Origin: Ptiloglossa arizonensis
Lineage: Eukaryota; Arthropoda; Insecta; Hymenoptera; Colletidae
DNA: 64,000 nucleotides
Assembly: GCF_051014685.1 (NCBI RefSeq)
Contig: NC_135054.1
Span: 8,746,001 to 8,810,000 of the forward strand
Direction: 5' to 3'
Shown: positions 1 to 11,339 of the stretch, one piece after another
Layout of the letters: every line of letters starts with the position of its first letter
Numbering within the stretch: the stretch's first letter is position 1
Position numbers and translations under genes: made by a program
Notes under the pieces: generated by a model
The model's input: the letters and a program-made list of their open reading frames with translations, nothing else
Databases searched by the model: none
Told to the model about the DNA's origin: nothing

Positions 1-3000
1 TACAAATGTAAATTTTACAAACTAATTTTCTAATCGATCATCATTCCACCCTAAAGATATTATGTACAAAGAAAAAGTAGCATAACTCTTCGTTAAAATT
101 CCTGATTTGTATCTCTATAAATGTATCGCCTTGTTAAAAGTCTCCAAATGGACCCAAACTTGTTTATGACTTTTATCAACGACTTATCATAATATGTATC
201 CAACACCTTCTTGAATATATTCGCGAAAGTGTTTACGATTGAAAGGTGTGTCGAAATTTTAACTATAGATATTTGTAAGGACTGTCTATAGTAGTATTTT
301 TTAAAGTGAGAGGCCCAATTCCTTGATTTTTACGATCCAAGCTTGTCCCGAAAGAAAATTTTTCATGCAGGGAACTGTGGTCAATTTGTACAATTAAACA
401 TTTCTTTTCACATCGGTTGTGAAAGTTCACCAACTGTAGAAGTACATTTTTTAGTATCGTTTGAAACGTATCGTTTATCTGGGGCACAAAAATTTTCTTT
501 TCTTTTGGGAGTATGCCTTTCAAAAAGTTTCGATTAAGTGTCTATTGGACAATGGTCTGTAAAGGTTTGTTGCGTCACAACTTTGAAATTTCAACGAGTT
601 CGAAACAAGAATGACCAACTTGAATTTCGACGAAATATTTTTTTGTCGAATGAAAAAGAAAGAAGCAAATCCACATTAAACGTAGTAGAGGGCACACCGA
701 AGTGCAGTTTAGAAGAGAGGTTGAATTTGGAAGGTAGATCATATCTGGAAGAAAAGTCGTTAGCGGCAGATTGGCAGCCAGCCAGTATAAGTTTCCAAGA
801 ATATAACAAATTTGTCGTGACGCTGGAAGTAGAGGAAATAATCGTCTGTACGTTGGCCCATTCGAAGTAAAACGTTCGATCTGACACTAACCCTCACCCG
901 TCTTCGTTCGACTGACACAGTTTCAGGGTGCCAAGGCCTATTACAGATAATCTACTTTTCTAGTTAAGAATGAAATGCATGTATGCACTTGCTCTCCGTC
1001 CATTCTTTGCCATTTATTTTATTTCGGATCCCCGACGTGCACGAACGAACACCATTTACGTAATTAAATCTGCAACGATATTTGCATTAATTAACAGAAA
1101 CAAATACGACAAACGAGGCGAGTGAAGTTTGTCGTTGCTTTTCCAAATGCACAACTCCCACACGATAATGTTGATTAAGTTCAACGAACGATATCTTTGC
1201 ATTAAATCCGGCTTACGATGACGTAGATCTGAATAATTCGAGTTCGATATAAAATTTATAGTGCCCGCGATCGACTAATCGAGATGTTATGAATTAATTA
1301 AAATACGACCTCGGTATCCACGGTATTGAATCGGTCATTTCGTCTTTCTATTTCTCGAAATAGTACTTAATTTAAATTATAAACACGCGCGTAAGATTGA
1401 TGTGTACGTTTCAGAATATATTTAACCGATTAGAAGAGCAGTAAACGTATTCATCGTGCATAAATATTTCGGTCCGTGTCGAGTGCTCTCTTTGGAATAA
1501 TATTAAAAAAAAAGAAAATGTCCGGAAGGACGAAAGATACTTACGAGCGTTAGTGTAGGATTCAACGAAACGATAAATAATTGGTAACATAAAGCTGTGA
1601 TGTCAGATTTCATGTTATCCTCAAGAGGGCGTTTCGCGTAAGCCGAAGCTTCGACGTAAAATAAATACGTTTATCTTTATTGCTCTTATAACCAAGAAAT
1701 GTATGCATCTATATGTTTTTTGTATCGTTAACAAAATTTAGGAAAATAAATGCCACGTTAATGCATCAACAATGTGCAAATAAGATACGTATTGTTTTAA
1801 ATTTACCCTGTGCTCTCATCTTTTCGTATTAAATAAATTTCAAATTTTTAACGATTGGCTAAATTTGATTCAACAAGCAAGTGCAAACGTTCTATGAACA
1901 CGTACAATGACCAGCAACGATTCGTTCCATTGAAAGGGCAAGTGGCTACCCTTTCTCCTTCTCGGCACACTTCTCGGTCTCGCGTGCTAATCATTATGCA
2001 GATGACCACATGAAGGGGTGGTTTGAACCTTCCGACACATCTCTGATGTAAATGCTACTAACCTCTGTACTATGAATCGCACGAATAAAATAACAATGCC
2101 AATTAGCCTCTGAACCAACGTTTCCTACATTTCTTGGAAGTCCTTCGTTAAAAAACAAATTTCTTTTTAAATAAGTGATAAGTTCGAAACGATACTTAAA
2201 CTAAATTCTCAATGAAACTTTCAACGATTATAGTTTTACCATAAAGTAATATTTATTCGATAAAATGTGAATTCCCAAGGATTGGAAACCTGCGAACTGT
2301 TCGCATACTTTGTCAATTGTGTATTTTCCGTTTATAAATGATCTATTCTCGAACAGTGTTTATCTCGTTTAATGAAAATTTCAAGATTATTATTTTAAAA
2401 GTATAATATACAATAAAAGAAAGGTGATCTCCTTCTTTCTTTCGTTTCATTCGTGGGTAAAGCACGGAAAATGTATGGAGTGAAAAATCGTTGGCTTGTT
2501 TATAGCTTTATAAATAGACACTGATGTATATTTAGATATTGTATTATAAATTTTGTAAAACTGACTGTTCGTGAACTGTGCGGCTTTATGAGAAATCCGT
2601 GAAGTAACACGCAGCCTTTCAATGCCAAAAGGTTACTCACCCCTCGTCTAGCATATGGAGTACACTTTGACCATCGTGGAACGAGTGCTTGCCTTTGATC
2701 AAAGAAATCTATATTTTATCGATTGCTTCTTTCGATGGGTCTGTCTCACGTTTCAATTTCATTCACTCTTACATTCACGTTATCGTTCTCACTTGACCCC
2801 AAGCGAGTCGTTCTCTACGTGCGAATCAACAACCGAGCGAAACGAACGATAACCGGGCGGGATCGAATTTCATTTAGCAACGAAAAATTGAAATTTCGTA
2901 TATTATTCGTCGTATCTTCACGAGACTATTACCAACGAGAAAACGAGTCCAAGCGCGACCTCGTTCGGACTATTTTTAATTATGCGTAACACGAATCACT

Positions 3001-4377
3001 TCTATCGTGGTTTTATGATACGTCAATCGCTATTGAGGACAAGGCAGTAAGACGCTAGAAGTGCACGTGTTCACCAGAAACGTCGAAATTTTGTGACAAT
3101 GAAGCAACTTTTATGGCCTTAATCCCTTGCTTACTTAGTTGACTTGATGCACGGATATTCCCGTTGAATGTTTCTCAAAAATAGCGCTTTTCGAAACGCG
3201 CGTATCGTGAACCCGATGTAAACAAAGCCTTTTCCGAAAGCTTCAACTTTAACACGTAGAATATACGTGTATTACACTATTACACGAGTTTCGTTTACAA
3301 TGTATTCCGCGCACATTTTCCTGTTACAACTTTTTATACATCTTAATAATATATCTAAAAGTACAGAAACGTATGAAATTGTTGGCAGTTTTAGCAAGTG
3401 CAAACGTTTTCAAACTCGACGTTAAATTTGACGAAAATATCTAAATCGTACGTCACGCGAAACTGTGTCAAGTCATTGTGATTATTTGTACAGTCTCTAA
3501 TAATCTTTGCAAAATAAGTATACTTTTCACGTTTGTACCAGCAAGAACAATTTAATAATAATATTAAATACGATTTTTAGTCGAAATGGTCCAATTTTGC
3601 GAACTCGGTATTTGTTCGATTAAACGCTTAAAACGACGTGAAAACATTTATTTCAAGTTTTAGTTGTATTATTCGAAACGTTCGATAACATCAGTAGAAT
3701 CAGTCATTTCTGTTGAAGAATCTGCTATTCGTATTTCCTTGTAGTTTAGGTTTTTTTTCATTGCATATTATAAAACTATACTGCGAACGAGTATCGTAAA
3801 TGTAACTGTACAGCTTGTTGGGTGATTTCATTGAAAAATTCAGAAATAAAATCCATACGAAGGTGGACAAACAAGCCATATATAAACATGTTTTACTGCA
3901 ATCGGTGGGCACGATATAGTGAACTACTCGGGATATATTCAAGTGGTCTGAAACTTGAAACCACTTTTTTGGCTACTGAATCCGGTAGTACTTCCCTGTT
4001 CGAGCAAAAGAGTCTCGGACTCAACAGCCAGCTTCGTTCTTTTCAGAATTGTGCAGTGCAGTTTTCTAAACAGAAATATTCAAAGTTGAAGGAAAGTAGA
4101 ACCATTCGTGACACCTATTTGAGGCCAGGTATACAAGAACCAGTCGTTTACTAAATGAAAAATCTGAGCGACAGAATACGTACTCTGGTAAATACAAGAA
4201 GCGTACGGAATTGAGAAGTAAATTTTTCTCCGATTGTGTCTTGCAACATAGATACCAATCATGCGTGGTATTACTTGAAAAGTTTTCACAAGCTTGACAC
4301 TGTTCTGTAACAATTTCTTAAATTGGTAAATGAAATTCGATCGCTGCTATCTCTCTGACTCTCTCATCTTTCTATAT

Positions 4378-4615
4378 AAAGTGGAGTGAAATTCGTAATA
4401 CGACCAAAACCGAGGTGACTCGTCGTGTAAAAATAAATCGAAAATGTAGGGTGAAACTTTTTCATTCGAGGCTCCGTTTCCATGAAAATCAGTCTTGACT
4501 ATTCATCGAGGCATTCGTGCAATTGGAAACGATTTAACTAACGTGTCTGTCCAATACTCGTTACTTCTACTTGTTTCGATCTCAACAATTGCTAGTGACA
4601 TGGTATTATTTACTT
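4378..4615. repeat. Diverged arm of the foldback repeat family
   Basis: This stretch is similar over about 230 bases to the left arm of the foldback element at 10501-11026. Shared blocks include 'cgtgtctg.cca', 'ttctactt' and 'tagtg.ca..gtatt' in the same order and spacing. I did not find an opposite arm, so it looks like a truncated copy. Confidence 0.5.
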
Positions 4616-5991
4616 TGACCGGTAACCAGTTACGAGAAAGTAAGATCGATGGAAAATATATCTGTTTTATCAACACACGGTATATTATAAATACCGTATT
4701 CTAAGGAGAAAGGGTGATCAGTCCTGCGTTGAAAGAAAAGTAACTCGTTTTTGCCATCGAAACAGAAGAAATCATATTTGCGTTAAAAACTGTTTTCCTC
4801 GTTATGTTATTTGATTAAAAGTATACTTTTTTCCAGACTTATTTTATTTCGTCTAACAAATACCCTTTTTTATATACATACAACATATATTTCTATCGCG
4901 AATTATTTTCATATATTCACCATTTTGTAAGTATTCGTGATACGTACGTATTTATATTGTTAGTCGATCAACGCTAAAATTCACGTAACTCTATAATTGG
5001 GTGTTTCTTCCTTGAAATTTTTAAATTCTTAGTTGTTAACTCTTTTGTTCACTGAAAAGAAGCGAAAACAGAGGGTAGCAATGTTTTGATAGAAACAAGT
5101 TTGATAAAAGTGTTTTTCTAACGTAACATAAGCGACCTTACGATGACTGAAACGTTTGAAAAATTATAACGACATCGTTACTTAGTTTCATAAATGAATA
5201 TATACATACAGTATACACACACGCTTATACATTATTCGTTATAAAATTGATTTTATAGTACCATGTTTGTAAGTCAGGTCTACAAGGGTTGTATCTTTCC
5301 TCGGTCGATTTTTGAAAAGAAATTAACGATAGTAGTATTTAATTGATCAAATTCTATTATTCGTGAGTCAATCGAACAGGATGTTTTTTTTTTCTCTCAG
5401 CGGTGGCCTTCAGCGGCTTGTTGATTTTTTTTAAACTATGGTTGTTGCCACCTTATATGTAAGCGCTTGATATAAATAAATACAAACACAATACTCGAAG
5501 GGAGAAAATAGTGAGCAAGGGTTCCCCGTGGAGAGTTTCGCTCTGCACGAAGAACAAACACGAGCAGCGGTTATAAAAACTTTTCCGTCGTCGGTTAAAC
5601 AAGAGACGAATTAAATAACGAACGAGACAGATACGATCGGACTCGATGCAAACTGTTTGGAGAAAAACAGACGATAGAGAGCAGAAAGGGGTTGATTTCG
5701 TTAAGTAGGTCGGCGAGGTCACTTGCTTGGACGACGACTAAAGGTTAAATTCCAATTATAGCGCGCAGATAAATAGACGATTATTTTTCCATGTGAAATG
5801 ATTTCTTTAACTGAGAGGAAACGGATACCTACTCCCCGTGCGATTACGATTCCTTTCTCAAACATATCGGAAGTACACCAAACCTTTATAAGATATCTGA
5901 CGAGAGGATAAAGGAAACGTGGTTTCTGACGTATCAATAGAAATGAAATTAGGAAAAATATCTTACAAATACGTTTGCGTAGTCGAGAAGT

Positions 5992-6630
5992 TTAACCCTT
6001 TACGATCGTATGTCTGCTCTCAGCCACCACACCAAGGAACCATACTAATCTCATACTTACAGAAGTATAAAGGAGAACTGTATACTTCCTCCTATGTATT
6101 ATTTAATATATTAACTATATATTAGTTTACACTTTCTCTGAATGAATCTGAATGTCTAAAGAATCTGTTCACGAATCGATACTCGGTGCTCCTATTAGAG
6201 ATAACGGAATCCAGTAAAGAGGGAAGGCTTAATGGTTTTCCTTAATGGAAAACTGCATATATTGCGACGCTATGAAGATGTAAAAGGTAAAGATTGTTCT
6301 GTGTGTTCAAACGGAAAGATTAAGAATGGAAGACACCAAAGTAATTATTCTTGCAATATATGTAGTCGAAAAAGATATACAAGAGTGTATATTGGAGACT
6401 GTTTTGAAAGATACCGCACGATGGAGAACTATAGAATATAATTTTTACATAAAAACATTACGTTAAAACACATTGTTGCGTGAACATATATCTAAAGTTC
6501 ACGAAAGAATGAATAAATCTTGTTTATCCTTCGTAATCTTAAATGTTACGTATCACTGCTTTTTCAAGGGAAATTAATTCCGATCAGTACGACACCCATG
6601 TACAAATTTAATACGACCGCAAAGGGTTAA
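5992..6630. mobile_element. piggyBac-like miniature element
   Basis: The ends are inverted repeats matching at 18 of 20 positions: TTAACCCTTTACGATCGTAT at 5992-6011 and the complement of TTAACCCTTTGCGGTCGTAT at 6611-6630. The TTAA at each edge is the target-site duplication typical of piggyBac superfamily elements. The 630-bp interior has no transposase ORF; the ORF at 6232-6441 is unrecognised. It is best read as a non-autonomous copy mobilised in trans. Confidence 0.75.
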
Positions 6631-7770
6631 GTTTAAGATTCTTCGACCATTGAACGATAAAATGATCCCTTGTGCAAAACTGAGTGTCTTTAAACTGATT
6701 TTTCGCGCGTAACGTGTACGAGATCGTGAAACGTTACGAGAGAATTCAACAAATTCTCTTACCTTTGTGCGGTTTTATTTTTTCAATTTCGCGAGATGAC
6801 TTATCAAAATTGTCGATCTCTATCGACGAGCGAGGTTCGAATTTAATTTGTGTTCTTAAGGAAGTAATAACGCGATGAAATTATTTATCAATCGTTTCTT
6901 GCCCAGAGAAATAAACAACTGTCGGGGTTACAGGAGGAATTCTGTAAGATGATCGTTCTTCGGTGTTCAATGTTTATTCGAATCGATTCACTGAAACGGT
7001 GGTTAGGTTGGCGATAGACTTGTTGATTTCTCAGATCGACGACGAAGGTATTCACTGGCTCGTTAAGAGGCGACTAAGTTCTTATTACGATTTTCAGCGC
7101 ACAGTAACCCTGAACTTTAAAAGTCCATTTGCTCATACTAACACGGAAACGTCCGGGCTGACCTATTCCACGTGCTCTGAGCGCGAACAGCCGGTTAAAA
7201 ATAATTCGAACGTGAACGCATCGAGCTCGTAATGCTAGGTGTAATGCACCCGACCCACTCGAGAATTGATTTCAGATCATCGTTTCCTCGCGTCTCTTTT
7301 ATTTTCGTTTTTATTCTGCTACGTGATCTGTAACCACCGTCCGATACGTTTATTCTTCTATTATTTGTATTCGTTGACCCGGCACTGTCACACGAAGAAT
7401 AAAATCGACATTTAAATAATGCACGACGAAGTTAAATTATTAAGTAAACGTTCTACCGTGTATTTATACGTTCAAGAACGTAGAGAAATATCCATGTTGT
7501 ACGTACATACGCGTATACGCTGTGTATAAATATTGCAGTTCACCGACACACCAACATCTGCTTTTGCGCGACATTACATAAAACAAATGATTTTTTCCTC
7601 TGTTGTTGAAAGTCACATTTTATGCGATCACATGTTTGCGGTAATTACACGTTAGGTCTAGTGACAGACCAATCGACAAGTTAACAAATTTTTTTCAATT
7701 GTAATTTATGATACACGTGACAGTGTACGCTTCTTGGAAAAGGAGTTTTATTGAGAATTATCTCAATTGA

Positions 7771-7838
7771 GTAATTAAGTCGAGCACACATCAACGGTGA
7801 ACTGTAAATTATTTTGACTTGTAAGGTTTCCTGTGTCG
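7771..7838 (+). repeat. 68-bp dispersed repeat, copy 1
   Basis: This copy matches 9877-9944 closely and in the same orientation: both start 'gtaattaagtcgagcacaca' and end 'cctgtgtcg'. It sits about 100 bases before the S1 exon, while the second copy lies just after the S5 exon donor. Confidence 0.8.
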
Positions 7839-7942
7839 TACTTGGAAAATATTTCCTATCGTATTTTGCCTTTCGTTTCTAATGCTTTTTTCATTTATTA
7901 CAAGTAGATGATTTAATAGTGTTTCATTTTTTGGTGTTTCAG

Positions 7943-8004
7943 GTGGTGTTAGTTTTCATTCTCAGTATAGCGTCGCTTATAATATACTTCATCGATGCCT
8001 CCAG
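7943..8004 (+). CDS. slo: slo exon: S1 transmembrane segment
   Basis: This 62-nt exon encodes 20 residues, VVLVFILSIA followed by SLIIYFIDAS, plus the first two bases (AG) of a serine codon. It matches S1 of Drosophila Slo, with isoleucine for valine near the end. The acceptor is 'gtgtttcag' and the donor is CCAG-gtaaga. It starts at phase 0, so the missing upstream exon should end after a complete leucine codon (GRIL). S1 is the first helix of the voltage-sensor bundle; BK channels also have an S0 helix before it, which is not in this window. Confidence 0.95.
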
Positions 8005-9154
8005 GTAAGAAAATTAATTACGGTATTGCCTGAGAAGTTGTCGCGAAGTCATTCCCACCACTTCCTGGAACTGCTCGCATCATGTTAATTGTATCTCACT
8101 TCCTCTCGTTGGCCTTTAACGTCATCCCTGATATGTACAAAAGCGAGGAAGTTGGCAATATAATAAATATATGGAGATATCTTGTGCAAAAGTAAATCGA
8201 AAATATAATTTATATTTTTGAAATTAATTTTGAAAATACGTCGCGCACGTGTGTTGGAAACACGTTCGACTCGTTATTTACTATTTTTACTTACGTTGCA
8301 ATTTACGTTTGTGGACATTATCGTTGATGTAGTATCATTAGGAAAACGAATTAAAACAGATAGTGTCGTATCAGCGTCAATACAATCTAAGTAGAAATAA
8401 TTGGTAATGGTGGTATTGGTAGAATTTTCAAAGTCAATTTTCTCGAAAACTGATACTAATTAAAACAAAATTTAATCTACATTTTTCATTTATTTCTACA
8501 CAAGGATCCGTCTTATCGGTATATTCTCGCATTTAGATATACTCTACACGGCTTTCTCGTCCTATGTTGAGTAAATAATTATTAGTTTCTAATTATTTGA
8601 GGTATGAACAGGTATTTGCTGTAGTAATAATTTTACTTTCTTCACTAGCCACCAATTTGATAGTTTGTGTTAACGATTATGTAGTTTATATTAAATTCTG
8701 TAATTTTTATAAGTATTCTCTTTAAACGAATAATATTAACACACTTTTGTACGATAATTTCAGTTTCGTCATTTTTATATAAAAGTATAGAATTTCAAAA
8801 AATCTAACTACAGTGTCAAATAAGAATCGAATACGGGAATATTTAAACAATTTGAAAACGTTAATCAATATTAAATTGATAACAGGTTTTTAGAACAGCA
8901 AGGAAAATAAATCCTAGTAGTTATAAAATATAAATGATTGATATTTACAAGCTTTTTTGTACACATGATACTAAAGTTTTAAAAAAAGTGTGCATTTTCA
9001 ATAGAAAAAACGTAAACGAACATTTGTGAATTTGTTACGGAGAATTTATTTTTATCGATCTATTTTTGTTGGTCCAGTTTCCTCTAAACTTCGTAGTAAT
9101 TCTTTGCAAAAGACTGTAAATTAACATGCGTTATGTGACAATTTTTTGTTGCAG
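8005..9154 (+). other. slo intron between the S1 and S2 exons
   Basis: This is 1150 bases of AT-rich intron with canonical gtaaga and ttgcag ends. I see no repeat, coding stretch or structured element in it. Confidence 0.85.
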
Positions 9155-9251
9155 CGAAGAGGTGGAACGTTGCCAAAAATGGAGCAACAACATTACTCAG
9201 CAGATAGACTTAGCTTTCAATATATTTTTTATGGTCTACTTTTTTATACGC
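9155..9251 (+). CDS. slo: slo exon: S1-S2 loop and S2 segment
   Basis: This 97-nt exon completes the split serine (AG-C) and encodes 32 residues: EEVERCQKWSNNITQQ then the hydrophobic S2 segment IDLAFNIFFMVYFFIR. It is identical to Drosophila Slo as I recall it. The acceptor is 'tttgttgcag' and the donor CGC-gtaagt; it ends at phase 0. The extracellular loop carries an NNIT sequon. S2 contributes to the voltage sensor. Translation past the donor leaves the family sequence, which confirms the exon end. Confidence 0.97.
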
Positions 9252-9575
9252 GTAAGTGGAAACATCATTTGTAACATTTTCAGATTTCTTGCAACAGTAA
9301 CGTATATCAACCGATCGTAATCAATGTAATTTAAGAAACGTTTCGTGCAAAGAAAAATTAAATTTGGATCATTTTATCCTTAACTTGTACTTGTTCCAAA
9401 CTTGAGATTCGAGATCGTGATACATATTTAATAATACAAATTATATAGTACATTTAAAATAATCGGTTGAGTAAAGTGCTCAGGATCGGGAAAAGGTTAA
9501 TAAAAAATTGCAAAACTATCGTGAAATTTTCAATAAACGTCGGACACGTTGCAACAATTTCTTTCTTTGCAATAG
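9252..9575 (+). other. slo intron between the S2 and S3 exons
   Basis: This is a 324-base AT-rich intron with a gtaagt donor and a 'tttgcaatag' acceptor. Nothing else is visible in it. Confidence 0.85.
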
Positions 9576-9839
9576 TTTATCGCCGCCAGTGACAAGCTGT
9601 GGTTCATGCTGGAGATGTATTCGTTCGTGGACTACTTTACGATACCACCGTCCTTCGTGTCGATATATCTCGATCGGACGTGGATCGGACTGAGGTTCCT
9701 CCGAGCCCTACGACTGATGACGGTCCCTGACATCCTCCAGTACCTAAACATTCTAAAGACATCGAGCTCCATTCGTCTCGCCCAACTCGTATCAATCTTC
9801 ATCTCCGTCTGGTTGACAGCTGCTGGCATAATTCATTTG
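9576..9839 (+). CDS. slo: slo exon: end of S2, S3, S4 voltage sensor and S5
   Basis: This 264-nt exon encodes exactly 88 residues in phase 0. It starts [10 protein letters not shown] (end of S2), runs through S3 ([16 protein letters not shown]), the S4 voltage sensor with spaced arginines ([15 protein letters not shown]), the S4-S5 linker ([11 protein letters not shown]) and S5 ([18 protein letters not shown]). It appears identical to Drosophila Slo. The acceptor is 'gcaatag' and the donor TTG-gtgagg. S4 arginines sense voltage and the linker couples movement to the pore. A minus-strand ORF at 9632-9829 is only its shadow. Confidence 0.98.
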
Positions 9840-9876
9840 GTGAGGCATTATTTCTCGTTCTTAACGTCATTTTTCA

Positions 9877-9944
9877 GTAATTAAGTCGAGCACACACCAA
9901 CGGTAAACTGTTATTTATTTTCACTCGTAAGGTTCCCTGTGTCG
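9877..9944 (+). repeat. 68-bp dispersed repeat, copy 2
   Basis: This is the partner of 7771-7838, in the same orientation and starting 37 bases after the S5 exon donor. The two copies bracket the S1 to S5 exons. Confidence 0.8.
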
Positions 9945-9954
9945 AATTCTTAGG

Positions 9955-10364
9955 CTCGATCATTTTCTTCGTTTACACCTGTACCTCGAATACCGTATTT
10001 GACGATAATTTTGTTCCTTCGTTAATTTGAAGAACGATAGAGCAAACGAATGATAGAGTAAATAAAGTATATGTACATATATTCGATATTCGAAAGTATG
10101 ATACTTTCTCAGGAATTCTTACAATAACGATTATTCTTACCAACGATTATTGAATAAATATTAGTAGGATGTTTACTCGATCGTTTTCTACGTTTATACT
10201 TGTATCCTGAATACTGTGACAATAATTTTGTTTTTTCATTAATTTGTACGAATGGTGGAGTAAATAAAGTACACGTGCATATATTCGACACTCGAAAGTA
10301 CGATTCTTTCTCAGGAATTCTTACAATTACCAACGATTATTAAATGAATATTAGTACGATGTTT
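9955..10364 (+). repeat. Tandem duplication of about 200 bp
   Basis: Copy 1 (9955-10175) and copy 2 (10176-10364) share long collinear blocks, including 'ctcgatc.ttttct.cgttta', 'gagtaaataaagta', 'cgaaagta', 'tttctcaggaattcttacaa' and 'accaacgattatt'. Copy 2 has small internal deletions. It is noncoding. Confidence 0.85.
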
Positions 10365-10500
10365 CTGAAATTTTTTAAATTTCTTTTAAAGAAAAGAATT
10401 TAACTCCGTTATTAAAAGGCATTAACTCGGAACACGTTACAGAGAACTATTCGTTTGATTCACTCGAAAAAATTTAATGAAATACGTACAAGTACATTTT

Positions 10501-11026
10501 GTACAGAAAAGGTTGGAATTCGTGGTATAAATGAAATTGGAGCGAATCGTCGTCTAAAAACGAATAAAGAATGTGTAATTAAATTTTTCAATACGGGAAT
10601 TTGTTAGCGAGAAAATCGATGTTAAACATTAGTCAGGTTCGCGTGCGATGAAGTGGATCGACGTGTCTGACCATTACTTACGATTTCTACTTATCCTGGA
10701 GATTATAAATATCGATAGTGCCACAGTATTGTCTGTTTTCCATCCGTGTTATTATCTTTCAATTAACTAGTGGGCGTTGAAAGAAATAATACCGTGTCAT
10801 CGATAATATTTATAAACATCGACGCAAGTAGAACTGATACGCAATGGTCAGACACGTCAGCCACGTCACATTGAACCGCACGCGTGGCCAGTAAATTTTT
10901 CAGATTTATTTACTCGAAAACTAAGCCTCGTACTAAACAAAAATCGTATTCCATATTTTCGATTTTCTTACACAAAGAATCACCCTCCTTTTTTCATCGT
11001 ACTACGAATTTTACTCTATCCTGTAC
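10501..11026. mobile_element. Foldback element with long imperfect inverted arms
   Basis: The stretch begins 'gtacag' and ends 'ctgtac'. The first half read forward and the second half read as its complement align along much of their length. The inner arms pair best: 'gacgtgtctgaccatt' at about 10658-10673 matches the complement of 'aatggtcagacacgtc' at 10843-10858, and both arms continue into 'ttctactt' and 'ttataaatat'. Outer parts share 'aattcgt.gta' and 'tcgtttt.gag'-like blocks. No transposase ORF is visible. A related arm lies at 4378-4615. Confidence 0.65.
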
Positions 11027-11171
11027 ACATATAGTATACACTGTACTACTTGCTTTCATAGTTGTTCGTCGAAGTTTGAGTGCAACAATAATTCTCAAAG
11101 TTTTCGATTAACTTTGGGAAGCACGTTAAATTTCATTGAATACTGTACTATTTACGTTCGTTTGTTTGCAG

Positions 11172-11339
11172 CTTGAAAACTCAGGGGACCCTTTCGAGTT
11201 CAAGAACCCGCAACAGCTTTCGTATTGGACTTGCGTTTACTTTCTAATCGTGACGATGTCCACGGTAGGATATGGCGACGTTTACTGCCATACGATCCTC
11301 GGCCGAACATTCCTAGTATTTTTTCTACTCGTCGGTTTG
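11172..11339 (+). CDS. slo: slo exon: pore loop, selectivity filter, first half of S6
   Basis: This 168-nt exon encodes 56 residues in phase 0: [15 protein letters not shown] (turret), [15 protein letters not shown] (pore helix), the potassium filter [16 protein letters not shown], then [10 protein letters not shown] at the start of S6. It closely matches Drosophila Slo; the changes are in the turret (PFEFKNPQQ for PLDFDNAHR) and in YCHTI for YCETV. The acceptor is 'tgtttgcag' and the donor TTG-gtaagc. S6 is cut in half here, and its cytoplasmic half comes from one of three alternative exons downstream. Confidence 0.98.

Larger units (their letters stand above)
1..7942. other. Intron or upstream sequence of slo, no exon found
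   Basis: The first exon seen begins at phase 0 with the second half of the motif GRIL-VVLVF, so a coding exon ending in GRIL must lie upstream. I looked for the expected residues of that exon (TEAKDW, GQTTTGRIL) and for the S0 segment and did not find them here. The stretch is AT-rich with short random ORFs (for example 538-870 and 3822-4154) that match nothing I know. It contains one piggyBac-like element, one diverged repeat arm and one copy of a short repeat, listed separately. No promoter can be supported. Confidence 0.7.
9840..11171 (+). other. slo intron between the S5 and pore exons
   Basis: This 1.33-kb intron is largely repeat-derived. It holds copy 2 of a 68-bp repeat (9877-9944), a tandem duplication (9955-10364) and a foldback element (10501-11026). 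The last 140 bases before the acceptor 'tttgtttgcag' show nothing further. Confidence 0.85.
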
